Assembly: GCA_031213475.1 (NCBI GenBank)
Contig: JARUPZ010000005.1
Span: 3,759,732 to 3,823,731 of the forward strand
DNA length: 64,000 nt
DNA from: Nereocystis luetkeana
Lineage: Eukaryota > Sar > Phaeophyceae > Laminariales > Laminariaceae
Reading direction: 5' to 3'
Part shown: piece by piece, positions 22,665 to 34,400 of the stretch
Layout: each line of letters begins with the position of its first letter
How positions within the stretch are numbered: the stretch's first letter is position 1
Notes under the pieces: model-generated
What the model was told of the DNA's origin: nothing
What the model saw: the letters and a program-made list of their open reading frames with translations, nothing else
Database searches by the model: none
Program-made: the position numbers and the translations under genes

Positions 22665-25178
22665 TCAAACCCCCCCGGCCCCTGTGGGGAGGCTCGCCTG
22701 CGCTTTCTGGTGGGGCCGTAGCGTCAACCGGTTCGCCGGGCATCCGTCCGCAAAGAACGGCGATTCGTCCGCTGTCCCTGGAAGCTCGAGAAGGCGCTCG
22801 AGCATCCACATTGCGCTAGTGTCTGCCCGCTGACACGCGGGTAGTGACAGCTCCGGGTCCATTACCCGCTCAATGTAGGAGGTCCGCTGCACCATTGAAC
22901 TTGTGGCGATGAGGTTCGCCGACTGTTTGTCCAGCATGCGCGGCAGGATGCGCGCGAGTTGCTCTGCTCCCCCATCTCGGACTATCTCCACGGCGCTGTT
23001 CACCGCGAATGCATCAGTGCCTATGGGCACGCCAACCACCTTTACCCCACCCCCTTCCGCAATGCGAACACCGATGCCCCTCCGAAGTGCTATCTCTTCC
23101 GACGTAGGCACATGCCCTTTTGGAGGCAAAGCAACCGTCTTTCTGGGTTTAATGGCAATGCTTATTTCGCCCAGCTCGTGCTGGAGAAAGGACACTACTC
23201 TCACCGTGTCCGGTGTAATCTCTGACATACCGATGCTCATGTCATCAAGGTAGGCAAAGGCTTCAACACCCCGGGGTTCGAACTCCTCACGGACCCGCTT
23301 GAGTATTGGCAGCAGTGGCATGCAGAACAGCGCCGGGTCCATGGCATCCCCTTGCTGCACTCCACTGGAACAGTTCATTTTGCGCCGCTCCCCCGAATCC
23401 ATCTGGAAGAACGTAGGGGCGGGCCTCTCGCCGTAGCATTTAGCAATGAACGGCGTGAACGCGGGCACGCAAGTGGCCGCCTCGGCAAGTACTGCCGTCC
23501 GCTTTACAGTATTGAAGGCGTTGGAACAGTCAGTTAGGATGAGCCAGTTTCTTGCCTCATGGTGCACCCGGGCGCGTAGAGCTGCCTGCTTCACCCCCCC
23601 CCGAACCGCTACCCCAAACTGCCTTGCCTCACGATTAATCTCTTCCAGCCGTGGCCGCCACTGCCGCATCGTCCTAGCTGCGAGAAGACGTCTCCATATC
23701 ACACCTAGACATACGGGGCGACATTTTTCCCCCAAGGCAGTGAGGTTGGACTGCAAGAAGAGCTGCCAGAATTTCGGCGGGAATGCACCGGGGTCGTCGA
23801 AGGTCCGCCTCCAAAGGGCCTCGACGCTAGCTCCAAATTTCTCGCGACCGAAGCCGGTCCTGATGATCGACTGCAGGTGTGAGAAGCGTAGACCGTCACT
23901 CCCCGCGCCTGATAACGCATTTCGGGAGTTAATGACGTCGAGGGCCACCTGCGAATCGAACTCTTGCTCAGGACGCCAGTTGGGAACACTCCCTCCCTCC
24001 GGTTCCGTGGAGCTTGCTGTCACCGCTGCCACTGCCGACTCGGAGATGGAGGCACGGTCTTCCCCCGGGAACTTGGCTTTCACCCGCTCCCATGTCACCT
24101 CGTCGCCGGGCGCTCGAGCTTCCGCGAGAAGACCGCGTGCTGCCACTGACACCTCGCCCGAGTGGCGACAGGCTGACGACGCTCTCTCGTACTTAGCCGC
24201 GTCTGTGGCTTCGTAGGTTGGGCCACTGCGCCGTGTCGATGCTCGACTGGTGTACTCCATCAACCACGGGAGAATAAGCGTGATGTCATCACGTTCGACG
24301 GACGCGAATCTCTCGCGTCGCTTCACGCGGCTGTCCTGCGAGTGTAGCAGTGCTGGCGCTATGTACCACAGCTTGATGGCCCTCAGGAGCGAACTCGGCG
24401 TCTCGGAGTGTCTGTTTGGCCGATGCGCTCCGAGGGCGTGGTTCAGGAGACCGAGCACGTTGGTGAGAAGCTTGGCATGGACAGTAGCTAGCCCCGGCTG
24501 CACCATAACAACGGTGATGAAACGTTGCTGGAGATGCTCGAGAGAAACATCATCGAGTGGCCCTGCTATTCCTAACAAATTCTGGTCCCACGGGTAGCAA
24601 AGCTCTTCCCCTCGTTCATCGTACTTGTTGTCCGTCCTTCCTCCAAGTCCTGCGACCGTAACACGGAGTCCAGGATAAGCCTGAACTGCTGCCTCCAGTG
24701 ATTCCCGTCTCCCATGGCGGGCTGTGCACCCTCGTGTAGCGCAAATGGGTTGTGCGTGAGACTCACTGCTTCGAATAGCTTCCACCACACACCGCGCGTG
24801 CATTACGTGCTGGTTTCCACACGGCAGCCCTACCACTCGGTGCCCCCGAGCAACTGCCGCTCGGCATCCCCCGCACATCACGCCGTCTTGACTGGTGCCA
24901 ATGGATGCACGGAGTCGCCCTACGCCCCCCGATGCTGACCCTCCCCCTACCTTCTCCTTCACTGGGGAGTTCTCTCTCTTTGCCACCTCCCCCTCTCGAT
25001 CCAGGATCCGAACGAAGCTCGCTGCCCCCTCTCGATCCGGGCGTCGGGGGCGACTCGCTGCCCCCCCTCGGTTCAGGAACCGAGGGTGGCTCACTGCCGC
25101 CGGTTTGAGGGATTCTCCCCCGGTTCGTGACGGCCTCTCTCCCAGTGCTTGTCGCTCGTAACCCCCTCCTAGACCCAC
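22665..25178 (-). CDS. LINE-B ORF2 core: RING-like finger and reverse transcriptase, 837 codons
   Basis: The longest open frame in the window. From about residue 97: MCGGCRAAVARGHRVVGLPC, then QHVMHARC and CATRGC (RING-like finger). RT motifs follow: LTDCSNAFNTVKR, SSGVQQGDAMDPALF and FAYLDDMSIG. The B motif has Asp where LINE-A has Gly and carries a small insertion just before it, so activity is uncertain. The first about 90 residues overlap another frame (24763-26403) whose composition better matches the family linker, so the true protein probably enters this frame near 24950. Not an intact element, but this domain block is unbroken. Confidence 0.8.
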   Translation of the reverse strand: MGLGGGYERQALGERPSRTGGESLKPAAVSHPRFLNRGGAASRPRRPDREGAASFVRILDREGEVAKRENSPVKEKVGGGSASGGVGRLRASIGTSQDGVMCGGCRAAVARGHRVVGLPCGNQHVMHARCVVEAIRSSESHAQPICATRGCTARHGRRESLEAAVQAYPGLRVTVAGLGGRTDNKYDERGEELCYPWDQNLLGIAGPLDDVSLEHLQQRFITVVMVQPGLATVHAKLLTNVLGLLNHALGAHRPNRHSETPSSLLRAIKLWYIAPALLHSQDSRVKRRERFASVERDDITLILPWLMEYTSRASTRRSGPTYEATDAAKYERASSACRHSGEVSVAARGLLAEARAPGDEVTWERVKAKFPGEDRASISESAVAAVTASSTEPEGGSVPNWRPEQEFDSQVALDVINSRNALSGAGSDGLRFSHLQSIIRTGFGREKFGASVEALWRRTFDDPGAFPPKFWQLFLQSNLTALGEKCRPVCLGVIWRRLLAARTMRQWRPRLEEINREARQFGVAVRGGVKQAALRARVHHEARNWLILTDCSNAFNTVKRTAVLAEAATCVPAFTPFIAKCYGERPAPTFFQMDSGERRKMNCSSGVQQGDAMDPALFCMPLLPILKRVREEFEPRGVEAFAYLDDMSIGMSEITPDTVRVVSFLQHELGEISIAIKPRKTVALPPKGHVPTSEEIALRRGIGVRIAEGGGVKVVGVPIGTDAFAVNSAVEIVRDGGAEQLARILPRMLDKQSANLIATSSMVQRTSYIERVMDPELSLPACQRADTSAMWMLERLLELPGTADESPFFADGCPANRLTLRPHQKAQASLPTGAGGV

Positions 25179-26403
25179 GCGGTCGACCTCGTCCGCCTCC
25201 TGTACCCCCCCCCTCCCTGGCTGCGCTACCAGGTTCAGAGGAAGTATTCCCAGCTGTTGCTGGGGTGGCGCCGGATGGTGTTAGGGGGGCCCCCAAGCAT
25301 CCCGATGGCGTGACATCCCTGTCTCTGGCTGTTTGAAGGTTTGCCATCGCTACTACAACAGCATTTCTCTGATCCACATGCCCCCCTATCCGCGAGTCGC
25401 CCTCCGACGCCAAGGCTTCTCCTCCCGGTTGTGTCGTTTTGGTCGCCGGGGGCAGAGGCCGCGCAGCACTTGGACAGGAACCTCCAACATTTGCCTCCAT
25501 TCCACCTTGGCCGCCCTCGCGCGAGGGCGATTCGCTTCCTGTTGATCTAGGTGACGTTGCCGCTGCAAACGTAGCAGAGACGGTACTGGGCCTTGCCTGA
25601 GGGATCTCCACTTGTCCCGCTAGCGCGGCATCCCCCCCCCCCTCGGTGTGACGGCTTTCTACGGCACTCCCAGCAGCTCCTCCCTGCTCCACCTGCCCCC
25701 TAAATTGCGGACCGCTCTCCGCCGCTGGGACCGTTCCCTCCGTTGTGGACACCGCCGCCGTCTGAAAAGGAGGCAAATCGTCCCCTGCCTCCAACGCATT
25801 TCGGGCCCCGGGGGTCCAGTCTGCCGTCGGAAGAGGAGGTAGCGCATCACCTCCTTCCCGCACGTTTAGTACCCCGAGGGTGTACCTGGCCAGGGTTGTG
25901 CTGGATGTTGTCCGGGGGGTCCCCACTTGTCCCGCTGACGTAGCGTCCCTGCTCCCCGCGGCCTGACGGTTCTCTGTGGCATTTCCAGCAGTGCCGCCCT
26001 GATCGTTATGCCCCCCTATTAACGGCCCGCTCTCCAGCGCCTGACCTGCCCCTCCTAGCGTGTCTGCCACTGCCGTCGGAAAAGGAGGCACCACGTCACC
26101 TGCCTCCAATGCATTTCGGACCCCGAGCATCCACCTAGTCAGGCGTTCCTCCCATTCGGCATGGAGGCCTGCCAGAAACTCTTGGGCTTGTGGCGAGATG
26201 TAGATCCTCCGATTTGGGATTTGGGAGTCGGAGCATGATATCCCTCGGTCGGATGGCATACGCGGCAAAACGCTCACGGTAGTCGGCGGTGGCCGCTTGC
26301 CATTCCCTCGTGCGGGGGAAGTCGAGGTAAGCCGCTCGAGGCATGCCCAGGGCATCGCTGAACAGGGAGCACAGCAGGAACGAAGAGGTTGGGCTCTTTC
26401 CAT
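24763..26403 (-). pseudogene. LINE-B linker ORF
   Basis: From about 26220 the frame reads IYISPQAQEFLAGLHAEWEE then RWMLGVRNALEAGD, matching LINE-A. A long Gly/Ser/Pro/Thr-rich linker follows, with repeated PPFPTA and GGSE phrases. The part before 26220 and after about 24950 belongs to neighbouring frames. Confidence 0.6.
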
Positions 26404-26692
26404 GGGTTCTCACCATGTGCTCGAACGTGTGGTGATGACCAATCGCCACATAACTGGCCGGTACCAGCTGGGTGCCCTCCTCCTCAAGAAGTTCGGCGAA
26501 CTGCAGGGCACCTCCTACTGCCGACCACTTTCCCCCCGGCCGTGGTCTGGGAAGGTCCTCAGTTAATTCTGCCGGATGGGGAGGTCGGGTTCTTACGGGC
26601 CATTCAGAGCCACACTCGACGCATGGCCACGGGTCTGTGTGCCCACATGCGAGGCGTTCCGCACGATCCAGCATACAGCCGGCGTGTACCAA
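26135..26692 (-). pseudogene. LINE-B N-terminal ORF segment
   Basis: 185 codons starting at the element's 5' end, with a CGHTDPWPCVECGSEW cysteine cluster, then SFLLCSLFSDALGMPRAAYL and DFPRTREWQAATADYRERFA. LINE-A keeps only the last part (15034-15170). The useful frame changes near 26220 into 24763-26403. The Cys cluster may be a small zinc-binding site; function unknown. Confidence 0.55.
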
Positions 26693-26700
26693 CTGTCCAT

Positions 26701-26723
26701 TAATAGTAGTAGTTACTAAAAGT

Positions 26724-26778
<55 letters not shown>

Positions 26779-26788
26779 CAGTAGTAGC

Positions 26789-26828
<40 letters not shown>

Positions 26829-26925
26829 CTACTACTACTACTAGTAGTACTAGTAGTATTAATAGTAGTAGTAGTAATTGTAGTAATTGTAGTAGTAGAG
26901 TAGTATTACTTGTAGTAGTGGATTC
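26701..26925. repeat. (AGT)n microsatellite on the 5' side of LINE-B
   Basis: AGT repeats with an ACT-rich inversion at 26828-26842 and a TATTAATA at 26858. Same strand and phase as 20349-21081. Confidence 0.9.
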
Positions 26926-27916
26926 CCAACAAGGAGTACGAGTACAAGAGAACCGGGTGGGTTTTTCGCGGATCCACGAATGTACCGGAAACACTGTGAA
27001 TTACCCAAAAGCTCTTCCGGCACTTCTGGTGGCGAGACACCCCCCTCCCGCTCCTCTTGTTGTTGCTATGTGCATGTTGGAATCATTGCTGAGCTGATCT
27101 TGCTGGAATACTGTAAACAAGGTATCTTCGGACCTGTTGTGTTTCGTATTTTAATGAGTCGCACGAGCTTGGAGCGCGTCTTGACTTGTCTTGAAGGGGC
27201 TACGGGAGAGGGCAAAGGAATTCGTGGAAGGGAAAACGAAACATGCGTCGCAACCGAACAGAAAACAGGAGCAAGCGCCGTGGGATGCGTGCAGTCAAAG
27301 GTAGCGTGGATCCTGTCTGCCCTTTTACGCCAATAGAAGGGCAGGGGGGGTTAATCGAATCAAATCGGGAAGAGAAGCAGGTTCGACTAAAAGTGGTACC
27401 ACTGGTACACCGTAATCTACTACGAAGGGTAATCCCAGTCTCCTGCAGGACCGGAGATGCCGTCGTCCGCGACGAGGTATGGGGGGGGCCGAGGGTTCGT
27501 GATATAGTGGTTGAGAACGTGCTGCGTTAGGGGCAGGTAGGCAGGCAGTGCGGAAGGTCATCGTTGTCGTGCAGGGGGCACCCGAATGCGGCAGTGAGCA
27601 TCTATGACCGGCAAGCCGTTCATGAGGTCCATCTGAAGCAGCTTGGCGGCCACAGGACGGCCATCTGGGGTCGCGCCCGGGACGGAGAGGCCCACAGATA
27701 GTGTTTGGAATATTCCAGTCCAGTTGAGCAACAACTTCGCACTGAGAGCATTGGCGCCGGTGCTGGATTTGACACCCTGGTGCTTGTGACCGCGGTGTTA
27801 TGGATCCACCGGGTGGTGCAGTTTGAAACTTACCGGAGGACGTCGGACAGCGAGGCTCAGGATTTCGGCGTCTTCATGAACGCGGTTTTTGTTCGTAGTT
27901 ATAAGCTACACCCGAC
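26926..27916. other. No gene seen
   Basis: Short ORFs only, with no domain and no consistent exon signals. This is the far downstream flank of the GPATCH1-like gene. Confidence 0.4.
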
Positions 27917-28310
27917 AATGTTTTTTTACCACAAAAACGGTATACCTTAAAAGAAACGTCATGTAGCTTGGGTTTGGTGTGCCCTGACCACCTCGTTTTA
28001 TTTTCTCGTACCGTAAACTGGCAAAAATACAATGGTGTACCGTTTTTTTACATTTTTGCGACTTGGACGGACGGACATGGATGTTTTTACCATAAAACGG
28101 TATACCTTGACAGAAAACGTCACCCAACTTCGGTTTGGTATACCCTGATTTTTTTGTTTTAAATTTTGGTGCCGTAAGACCTATGCCAATGGTACAGCGA
28201 AGTTGCAATAAAAAGTTTGAATTTCAAAGATACCCGCCAAAAAAACTGGCAAAAAATCACTGGTGTATCGTTTTTGTCATTTTGTCCGTTAGGACAAGTT
28301 TTTAATTTTG
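27917..28310. repeat. Two-unit tandem repeat, the second interrupted by a 75-bp insertion
   Basis: Both units start with TGTTTTT...ACGGTATACCTT and run in parallel to an ACTGGCAAAAA(A)T segment. In unit 2, between CCGTAA and ACTGGC, there is about 75 bp that matches the inverted-repeat end of the 2930-3965 element (CCTATGCCAATGG...). Unit 1 lacks it, so unit 1 is an empty-site allele for this piece. Confidence 0.7.
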
Positions 28311-28458
28311 CTTCTATTAATAGATACTTTACGTAGCAGTCAGACGCTCTGAAAGCTGCCTGCGATCTCACCATACGTACTGTTAAGTACGGCAGAAAAA
28401 CATACATTAAGTGGGCTTGTGTACCATTTTTCCAAACCCATCGTCATATTATTAATAA

Positions 28459-31400
28459 TCATCGCTTTGAGCTAGTCTTCTTTCGTTTGTGGTCGTGCTT
28501 CCGGTGTTTCTTCTCCGACTTCTCCTTTTTGTGCTTATGTTTACGCTTGTGCCGGCCTCTGGTGCTGCTGCGCTTTCGGCTGGTGTTTTTGCTGTGCCTT
28601 GTGCTCCGATCGCTCTCTTCTCCACTGGAGCTTGCGTCATGGCTCAAGCTTGCCCCTTCTCCTCTGTGCCGTTTCATACCGCGGATTCTCCGTTTTTCTC
28701 GTCCATTGTCGTCCTGTTTCTCCGGATGACGATAGCTGATGCTCTGTTGCTCACCACCAGGGCGCCTGATTGCCTCGCTTTCATCGTCGCTAGATTCTGA
28801 TCCGTAACCCCGGCGACCCGAAGCTTTATCGGGCAAGTCCTGTGAAGCTACTCCTGGCACTTCGGTATGCAACGCTGTTGGAGTAGCGCTAGTTTTGCCG
28901 GCTACAGCTGGGGCGCGCCCGACGTCGCTCTCGTCGTCTTCTTCAGAGTCGGATTCAGATTCAGATTCAGATTCGGACTCGAATACACTTTTGAAGAGGT
29001 CGATGGGCGGTCTGTCAGGAGGGGGGTTGTCTTGGGCAGCAGTCTCAAGGACCGAAGGTCTAGGGGCAGACACGATGCTGGGAGGATGTCTTTGCTCCAT
29101 ACCTTTTAGCAAGGGGACCTGGGACACCTGCAAGACAAAACGAATCAAAATAAAGTTTCCAACAGAATTTCTGAGTGAAAACACATCAAAGAGGTGCGTA
29201 TCATAAAACGGTGAACGCACCAAGAGCATCTCCTGCGGTAGTGCGCATGGGCTTGAGCTTGAACAGTTCCAAGACGTACAATAGTCGTGAATGCTTCGTT
29301 TGTCTGGAAGAAACTCATACTTTGATTGTAGCTAAAAACCATACGCCGAGCTGTCCTGAATGCAAGGCACTTGGGTCCGAGGAAGAAATACGCGGTACCT
29401 GGTACTTCGTACGTGAATACACACATCGTATCGCACCTTGGGCTGTATGGGGGCTGCAACCTCCGAAACAAACTTGCCCAGTGATCCAAGAAGGTCTTGC
29501 TGCGGAGCTGTTGCTGCCACCGCGCCACGGCCAGCATGCGGTCCTGACTTGGCTGCCCAGTCAATCAAAGACGAAATTTTGGGCACGGGGACGTTCAGAC
29601 GCCGACACAAAAGGGGGGCTGGCGTCCATGCAAGCGTGGATCGCTCAGGATCTCGATTATTTCCCGTTCTGCGAATCTCGTGTTCAGATGCCTTCGAAGA
29701 TGAACGTGAAGAAGTTCCAATCGCGGTCGGCGTTCGAAGAGTAAGTCCAGCAGGGCGGCTAGCCGGATTAACCCCACCCACAGGTGCAACCGGATCATCT
29801 TCGGATTGAGCGCTTTGCGGTTTTTCAGATGTAAACTTGCTGGCCAAGCTGAACTGGACGTCTTCCTTGCTTCGGTTTGCATTCTCCTGTGTGGGTTGGA
29901 TTGTTTGAGAAAGGGAAAAAACAAGGTCATGTTTCAGGTTCCATGCACCGAAACTCTGTCAGTGGAAACACACAAGGCCTCGTGCACTGTAGCACGTACC
30001 AGTACATATTTAATCGATATAATCAATCAGCCGCCGAGGCCTCGTGGCAGTACTTTACAAGCTTGGGGGCAAAGTGAAATGGGTCACATCCCGTGATGCC
30101 CTTATGTTGGCTAGAAGGGACAACCTACTAGCGTACTCAGTCAGCGCTGACTAAACTTAGACTATTAATAGTGCATTATTCCTTCCAGGCAACAAAACAT
30201 GTACTTTGTAAGTTCGACGCGGTCTCGGCTTTGATCTCCGCGGAGAACCCCTCGCCACACGCTACTAGTCAGAACAGAAGAGTTCATCACTTGAGTAGGA
30301 TAGTAGGTTATCTTTTAACCAACAAAAGATTTGCGTTACTTGGATTCTCGGCGATCATCACTTTTCCAGGTGGAAATGTCATTTTCAATGTTGCTGAACG
30401 CTACTGAGGGTTGATTGAATGCTACCAGGTATCTGCTACATCGTAGACAGTTTGGTATATTTTCCGAAGAAATCTGACACCATTATGAGTCCAACCTGAA
30501 ACGCGTAACACCATTGTGCACGCGCCAGGGGACAGCAGTAACTCACCTGTGAACCAGCACCAGTGCGTCGCTCCACGGCTGCTGCTGCAGCACCAGCAGC
30601 TCCCCCGGCCCTCGCGACAGTAGTGGAGGCGGTCGTACTCGAGGAAGAGGCCCCTGATGGAGCTCCAGCACCACGAGCAGCATCTAACAACTTCTTCCGT
30701 GCACTTGGTGACAAAAAGGAGAGCGCCGATGAGCCTTGAGGGAGACCAGGCGAGTCCCGTTGAGGAAGAACGGGCGGGACGGAAGACGCATCGCCTGGAG
30801 GCAGGGGACGCGATTCACCCAACAACTGTGCACGTCCAGGCGCGTCCAGGCCAGCGCTAGTTCCCCCCCTTGTGGGGATTCTAAGAGGATTAAGCACACT
30901 ATCGTCGAACCTACAAACCGGCTGGAAATCTGCCGGAGGGATGGGTGGTGGCCAGTGTTTCTGAGTGCCGTCCGGTTGGCTGGCTACAATAAAGCCAACT
31001 GGCGGCAGACGCCCATCCGAAGGACACCTTGCGTATCTTCGAGAGGCCAGCGTAGGCTCCTCCTCGCCATCCGCCCCGCCCGATGCCCACGCTTTGGCAG
31101 TCTGTACCAAACTGCTGTCAGCGGCAGTGTTGCCCCCGTCTGCTTCAAGCGCCTCGTCGTAAGCTTCCTTCCCAAATCCTTCCTCGTACACATCGTCCTC
31201 CGCGTCATCCAAAACAAAACCGTGGCTCCCACGGCTCCCACGGTCGAGAGCTGACGCCGCCGGTGGTTCGCGCGACAGCCCTACCTTCGTCAAGGTCAAG
31301 CTTGCCGGGTCTGCATCCTTATCCCGGACAACGAGGGTCCCAGTGCTATAAACACCGCGCGTAACAGCTGTTGCGTCTCGAAATCCGCGCGAAGCCCCGA

Positions 31401-34400
31401 ATTCAGGCGCATCTTTGAACGGTTCGTGCCCGATTCCATGGAGATTCGTCTTTGCAACAATCATATGCGCCTTCAAGTCGGTGTTTTTAGGTGCGAAGGT
31501 CAGACCTCCCCTCTCAACGAGTTCTCGGCCTTTTCTTCCGAGCCCTGCGCGAGCCTGTTCGGGCAGGTCTTCCTCAGACTCATCTCCTCCAGCCAGCACA
31601 GGTCGTCGTCGCTTCCTTCTGACCCGACTACCGACCCCTTGTCCCTCTCTCCAACCCATGGTCTTGAGCAGTTTCTTGCCCATAGGATCTCCAACAGGCA
31701 TGATCAATTCAGAAGGCGTGGGCCCCGGGATGGCGCCTCCCGCTGCCTCTCTGTCTGCATGCTGCCTTGCGACTTCGCCCGCCGTGGAGCCAAGGGTGTC
31801 AAACTCCGGTCTTGCCTGTTGCACCGGCAGCGAGGTAAAAGTCCATTAGGGTCATGCGAGAGCGACGAGCGTAGCAACGTGGAAGATACAAGACAAAGAA
31901 GCACCCGTAGAAGCACCCGACACCGAGTTGAGTAGCACCTTTTACAAACGCTCAACCGGCCACTTTACGTGTAAGCGACACACCACGAACCCGAAGGCTT
32001 CGGGACTCTTGGGATAGTCTCATATACCACAGTAGCAGTAAATACAGTACGGCTAGCCTTCTGTACCTGTAGTTGCTCGGTGAGGAGACCGTCTTCATCA
32101 TCCATGAAGTCCTCGGGACGCTGTTCTCTGGGCGCAGCTCGTTTGTCCCGCGAGGACGTGAAGGTGGAGGGGGTCCATCCTTCCGCGCTTCCAACCTGCC
32201 AGGTGCAAGCAGCAAAGCGGTCACTGCTATGGTTACGGCGCGTAGCTTCGATGACAGGAAGAGGTGCAGAGCAGTTGAGTGGCGCTCGACAACATGCAAG
32301 GGTTATTTTTCTGGCAAGAAAATAAACAGGAATACCGGTATCGGATACTCGCGCAAAGCGTATTGACAACATTAACATTTCAAGTCCTATGCACCAAAAG
32401 GCTGGTGGTGAAGAAGTACGGCGCTATCAATCGTCTAGCGTGAGCGCGTGCAGCAGCTCGAGTATTATTTATAAAACACGTAATTAATAGTATCATGAGT
32501 GTCATGCTGATCGCGTGTCGTACAACTCGATTCGGGCACTACAGCTCTATAGCACTATCATAACCCAGAGGCCCGCGTGCTTCGTTGTGGTAATCATACC
32601 TGGTACGAGTAGCTGGCATAAAATATGTCCGATGATCGCACGCACTCGTCACTAGTTTTCATCGTGTTGTTCGTCTGAAGTTCGAAAGGCGAAGGTCAAA
32701 CTGACAATGCCGTGCCTTGGACTTGTGACAGGTCGCAAGTGGTACGCCGTTCATCACAGCTCCCAGTGACTTTACTTACCGGGCTCTTGTGACGACAGTT
32801 AATTTAAATCCCCAAATCCCCCCTTTTTCAACGCTATTTTAACGTATAATTCCCTAGATTTTTTGCCATCCCCTCCCTAAAACTCCTGCTTCAATCAACT
32901 TCAATCGAAACGTGGACATGTCGTCAATAAAGCATCAATTCGATCGTGCATCTCATATATAGAGTTTAGATCTGTCAGGTCAACCGGCACTTTAATATTC
33001 TGTGTCCAATCACTCACCGATTCGATACTCATTTGCGAGATTGTACTGGGCTCAGCTCTTGGTTGCGTCAATTCTAAGTTGTTTTATGCGGGGACTACTG
33101 CAGGACCTACTACTGTAATTTGCATGCCGGTACGTGGTGCATATGAACCACACGCACAATCTCAAAAATGATAAAACGCTAGGCATAGCTACATGAACAC
33201 TTCACATTCGAGGCGGCGGGGGGCGGGTCTCCAAGTTGTTAGGTGCAGGACCTAGGGCCCATACGAGTGTTCATACTGATATGCATGAACCACACGTACA
33301 ACAAGCTGACAAACGATATATACCAGACATAGCTTTTACTACCACACTTCGCAGGCGAGGCAGCGGGGAGCGGGTCGGGGCACAGCCTCGACCCGCGCCC
33401 CGCCTAGCTGGCAAACCCCTCGTGAGCGTGTCCGTGGATTATGGATTGAATGGAATCGCCATGAAGCGGAGTAGATCAGCCGGTCGTCCGTTTGCCAGAT
33501 GTGAAGCATAATCAATCGTCGTGGTCCATCGCCCATGAGTCCGAGCCCATGATCCGATGATTCCATGATGTTCATCCGAAAAATAACGCCAAATAAAAAA
33601 ACACGATGATACTATACTATACTACTAGTGGTACAAGTTACGCACGCCCCTCGACATTTTCTTGGATTGGATGACAACATGGCAACGTGTGATACTGCTT
33701 GCTGTACCCGGAGGCAACCAATCAGCAGCAAACCTTACGAGTACTTCTTGTTCTTCGAGTATTCAGTACCAATTGCAGCAGGATGGAGGGGTATAGACAG
33801 ACGCTACTGACACTATAATACTACAGCTGAACACACTACTCACAGGAGCAGCAACAGCACTACTGTAGAAGAGATACTCTACCATTGGTTGGGAATTGAG
33901 TACACTACGAATACTTATCACCACACTTCGCAGGCGGGGCGGCGGGGAGCGGGTCGGGGCGGGACCCCGACCCGCGCCCCACCCGGCCGACAAAACCCGT
34001 GTGCAAGTCAAGGATAGTCTCACTCCGTTGATGATTGATTGAATGTAATCGCCAGGAGGCGGCGTGGGTCAGCCGAACTCGAAGAAGTGTCGCTGGGCCC
34101 CATATGCGGAACAATTTGTCTGCACGCTATGCTTCACCGACTGCGAGTGCCTTCTAGTACTCGTAGTGGACTAGTGTACTCGTACTGTACTGGTATTCTG
34201 AATTTATATTATGAACACCTTCAAAGCGCTACGGCAGCAACAGCATTAGGAAGCGCATTTGTGGCTGACATTTGCGTTGAATTCTACTCCCAGTGGGTCT
34301 AGTTACTGGGCTCTGTCGCGGCAATCAACTTAGATCGCCAAACCCCCTGCTAACCCTATTCTAACGACCAATTCCGTCGATTTTTGCCATCCCCTCCCCA

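Larger units (their letters stand above)
21190..26696 (-). mobile_element. Non-LTR retrotransposon LINE-B (RING-like + RT + RLE), nearly full length
   Basis: About 5.5 kb, on the minus strand: an N-terminal ORF (26692-26135), a Ser/Gly/Pro-rich linker, RING-like finger, RT, CPCC knuckle/endonuclease (to 21441), a 3' UTR and an (AAT)n tail at about 21190. It is collinear with LINE-A but diverged (protein identity perhaps 60-70 percent by eye), so the two are separate insertions of one family. Both flanks are (AGT)n on the same strand, as expected if it inserted inside one microsatellite. Frame breaks near 26220, 25000, 22660 and 21700 make it non-functional as read. Confidence 0.85.

Noticed and set aside
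23446..24216. 256-codon plus-strand ORF
   Set aside because: Antisense shadow of the LINE-B RT frame, sharing mirrored GC-rich codon structure.
26472..26903. 143-codon plus-strand ORF with long Val/Leu runs
   Set aside because: Translation of the (AGT)n microsatellite and antisense LINE-B.
30657..31935. Plus-strand ORFs overlapping the GPATCH1 main exon
   Set aside because: Shadows of the minus-strand exon, whose protein is clearly conserved; the plus frames show no domain.
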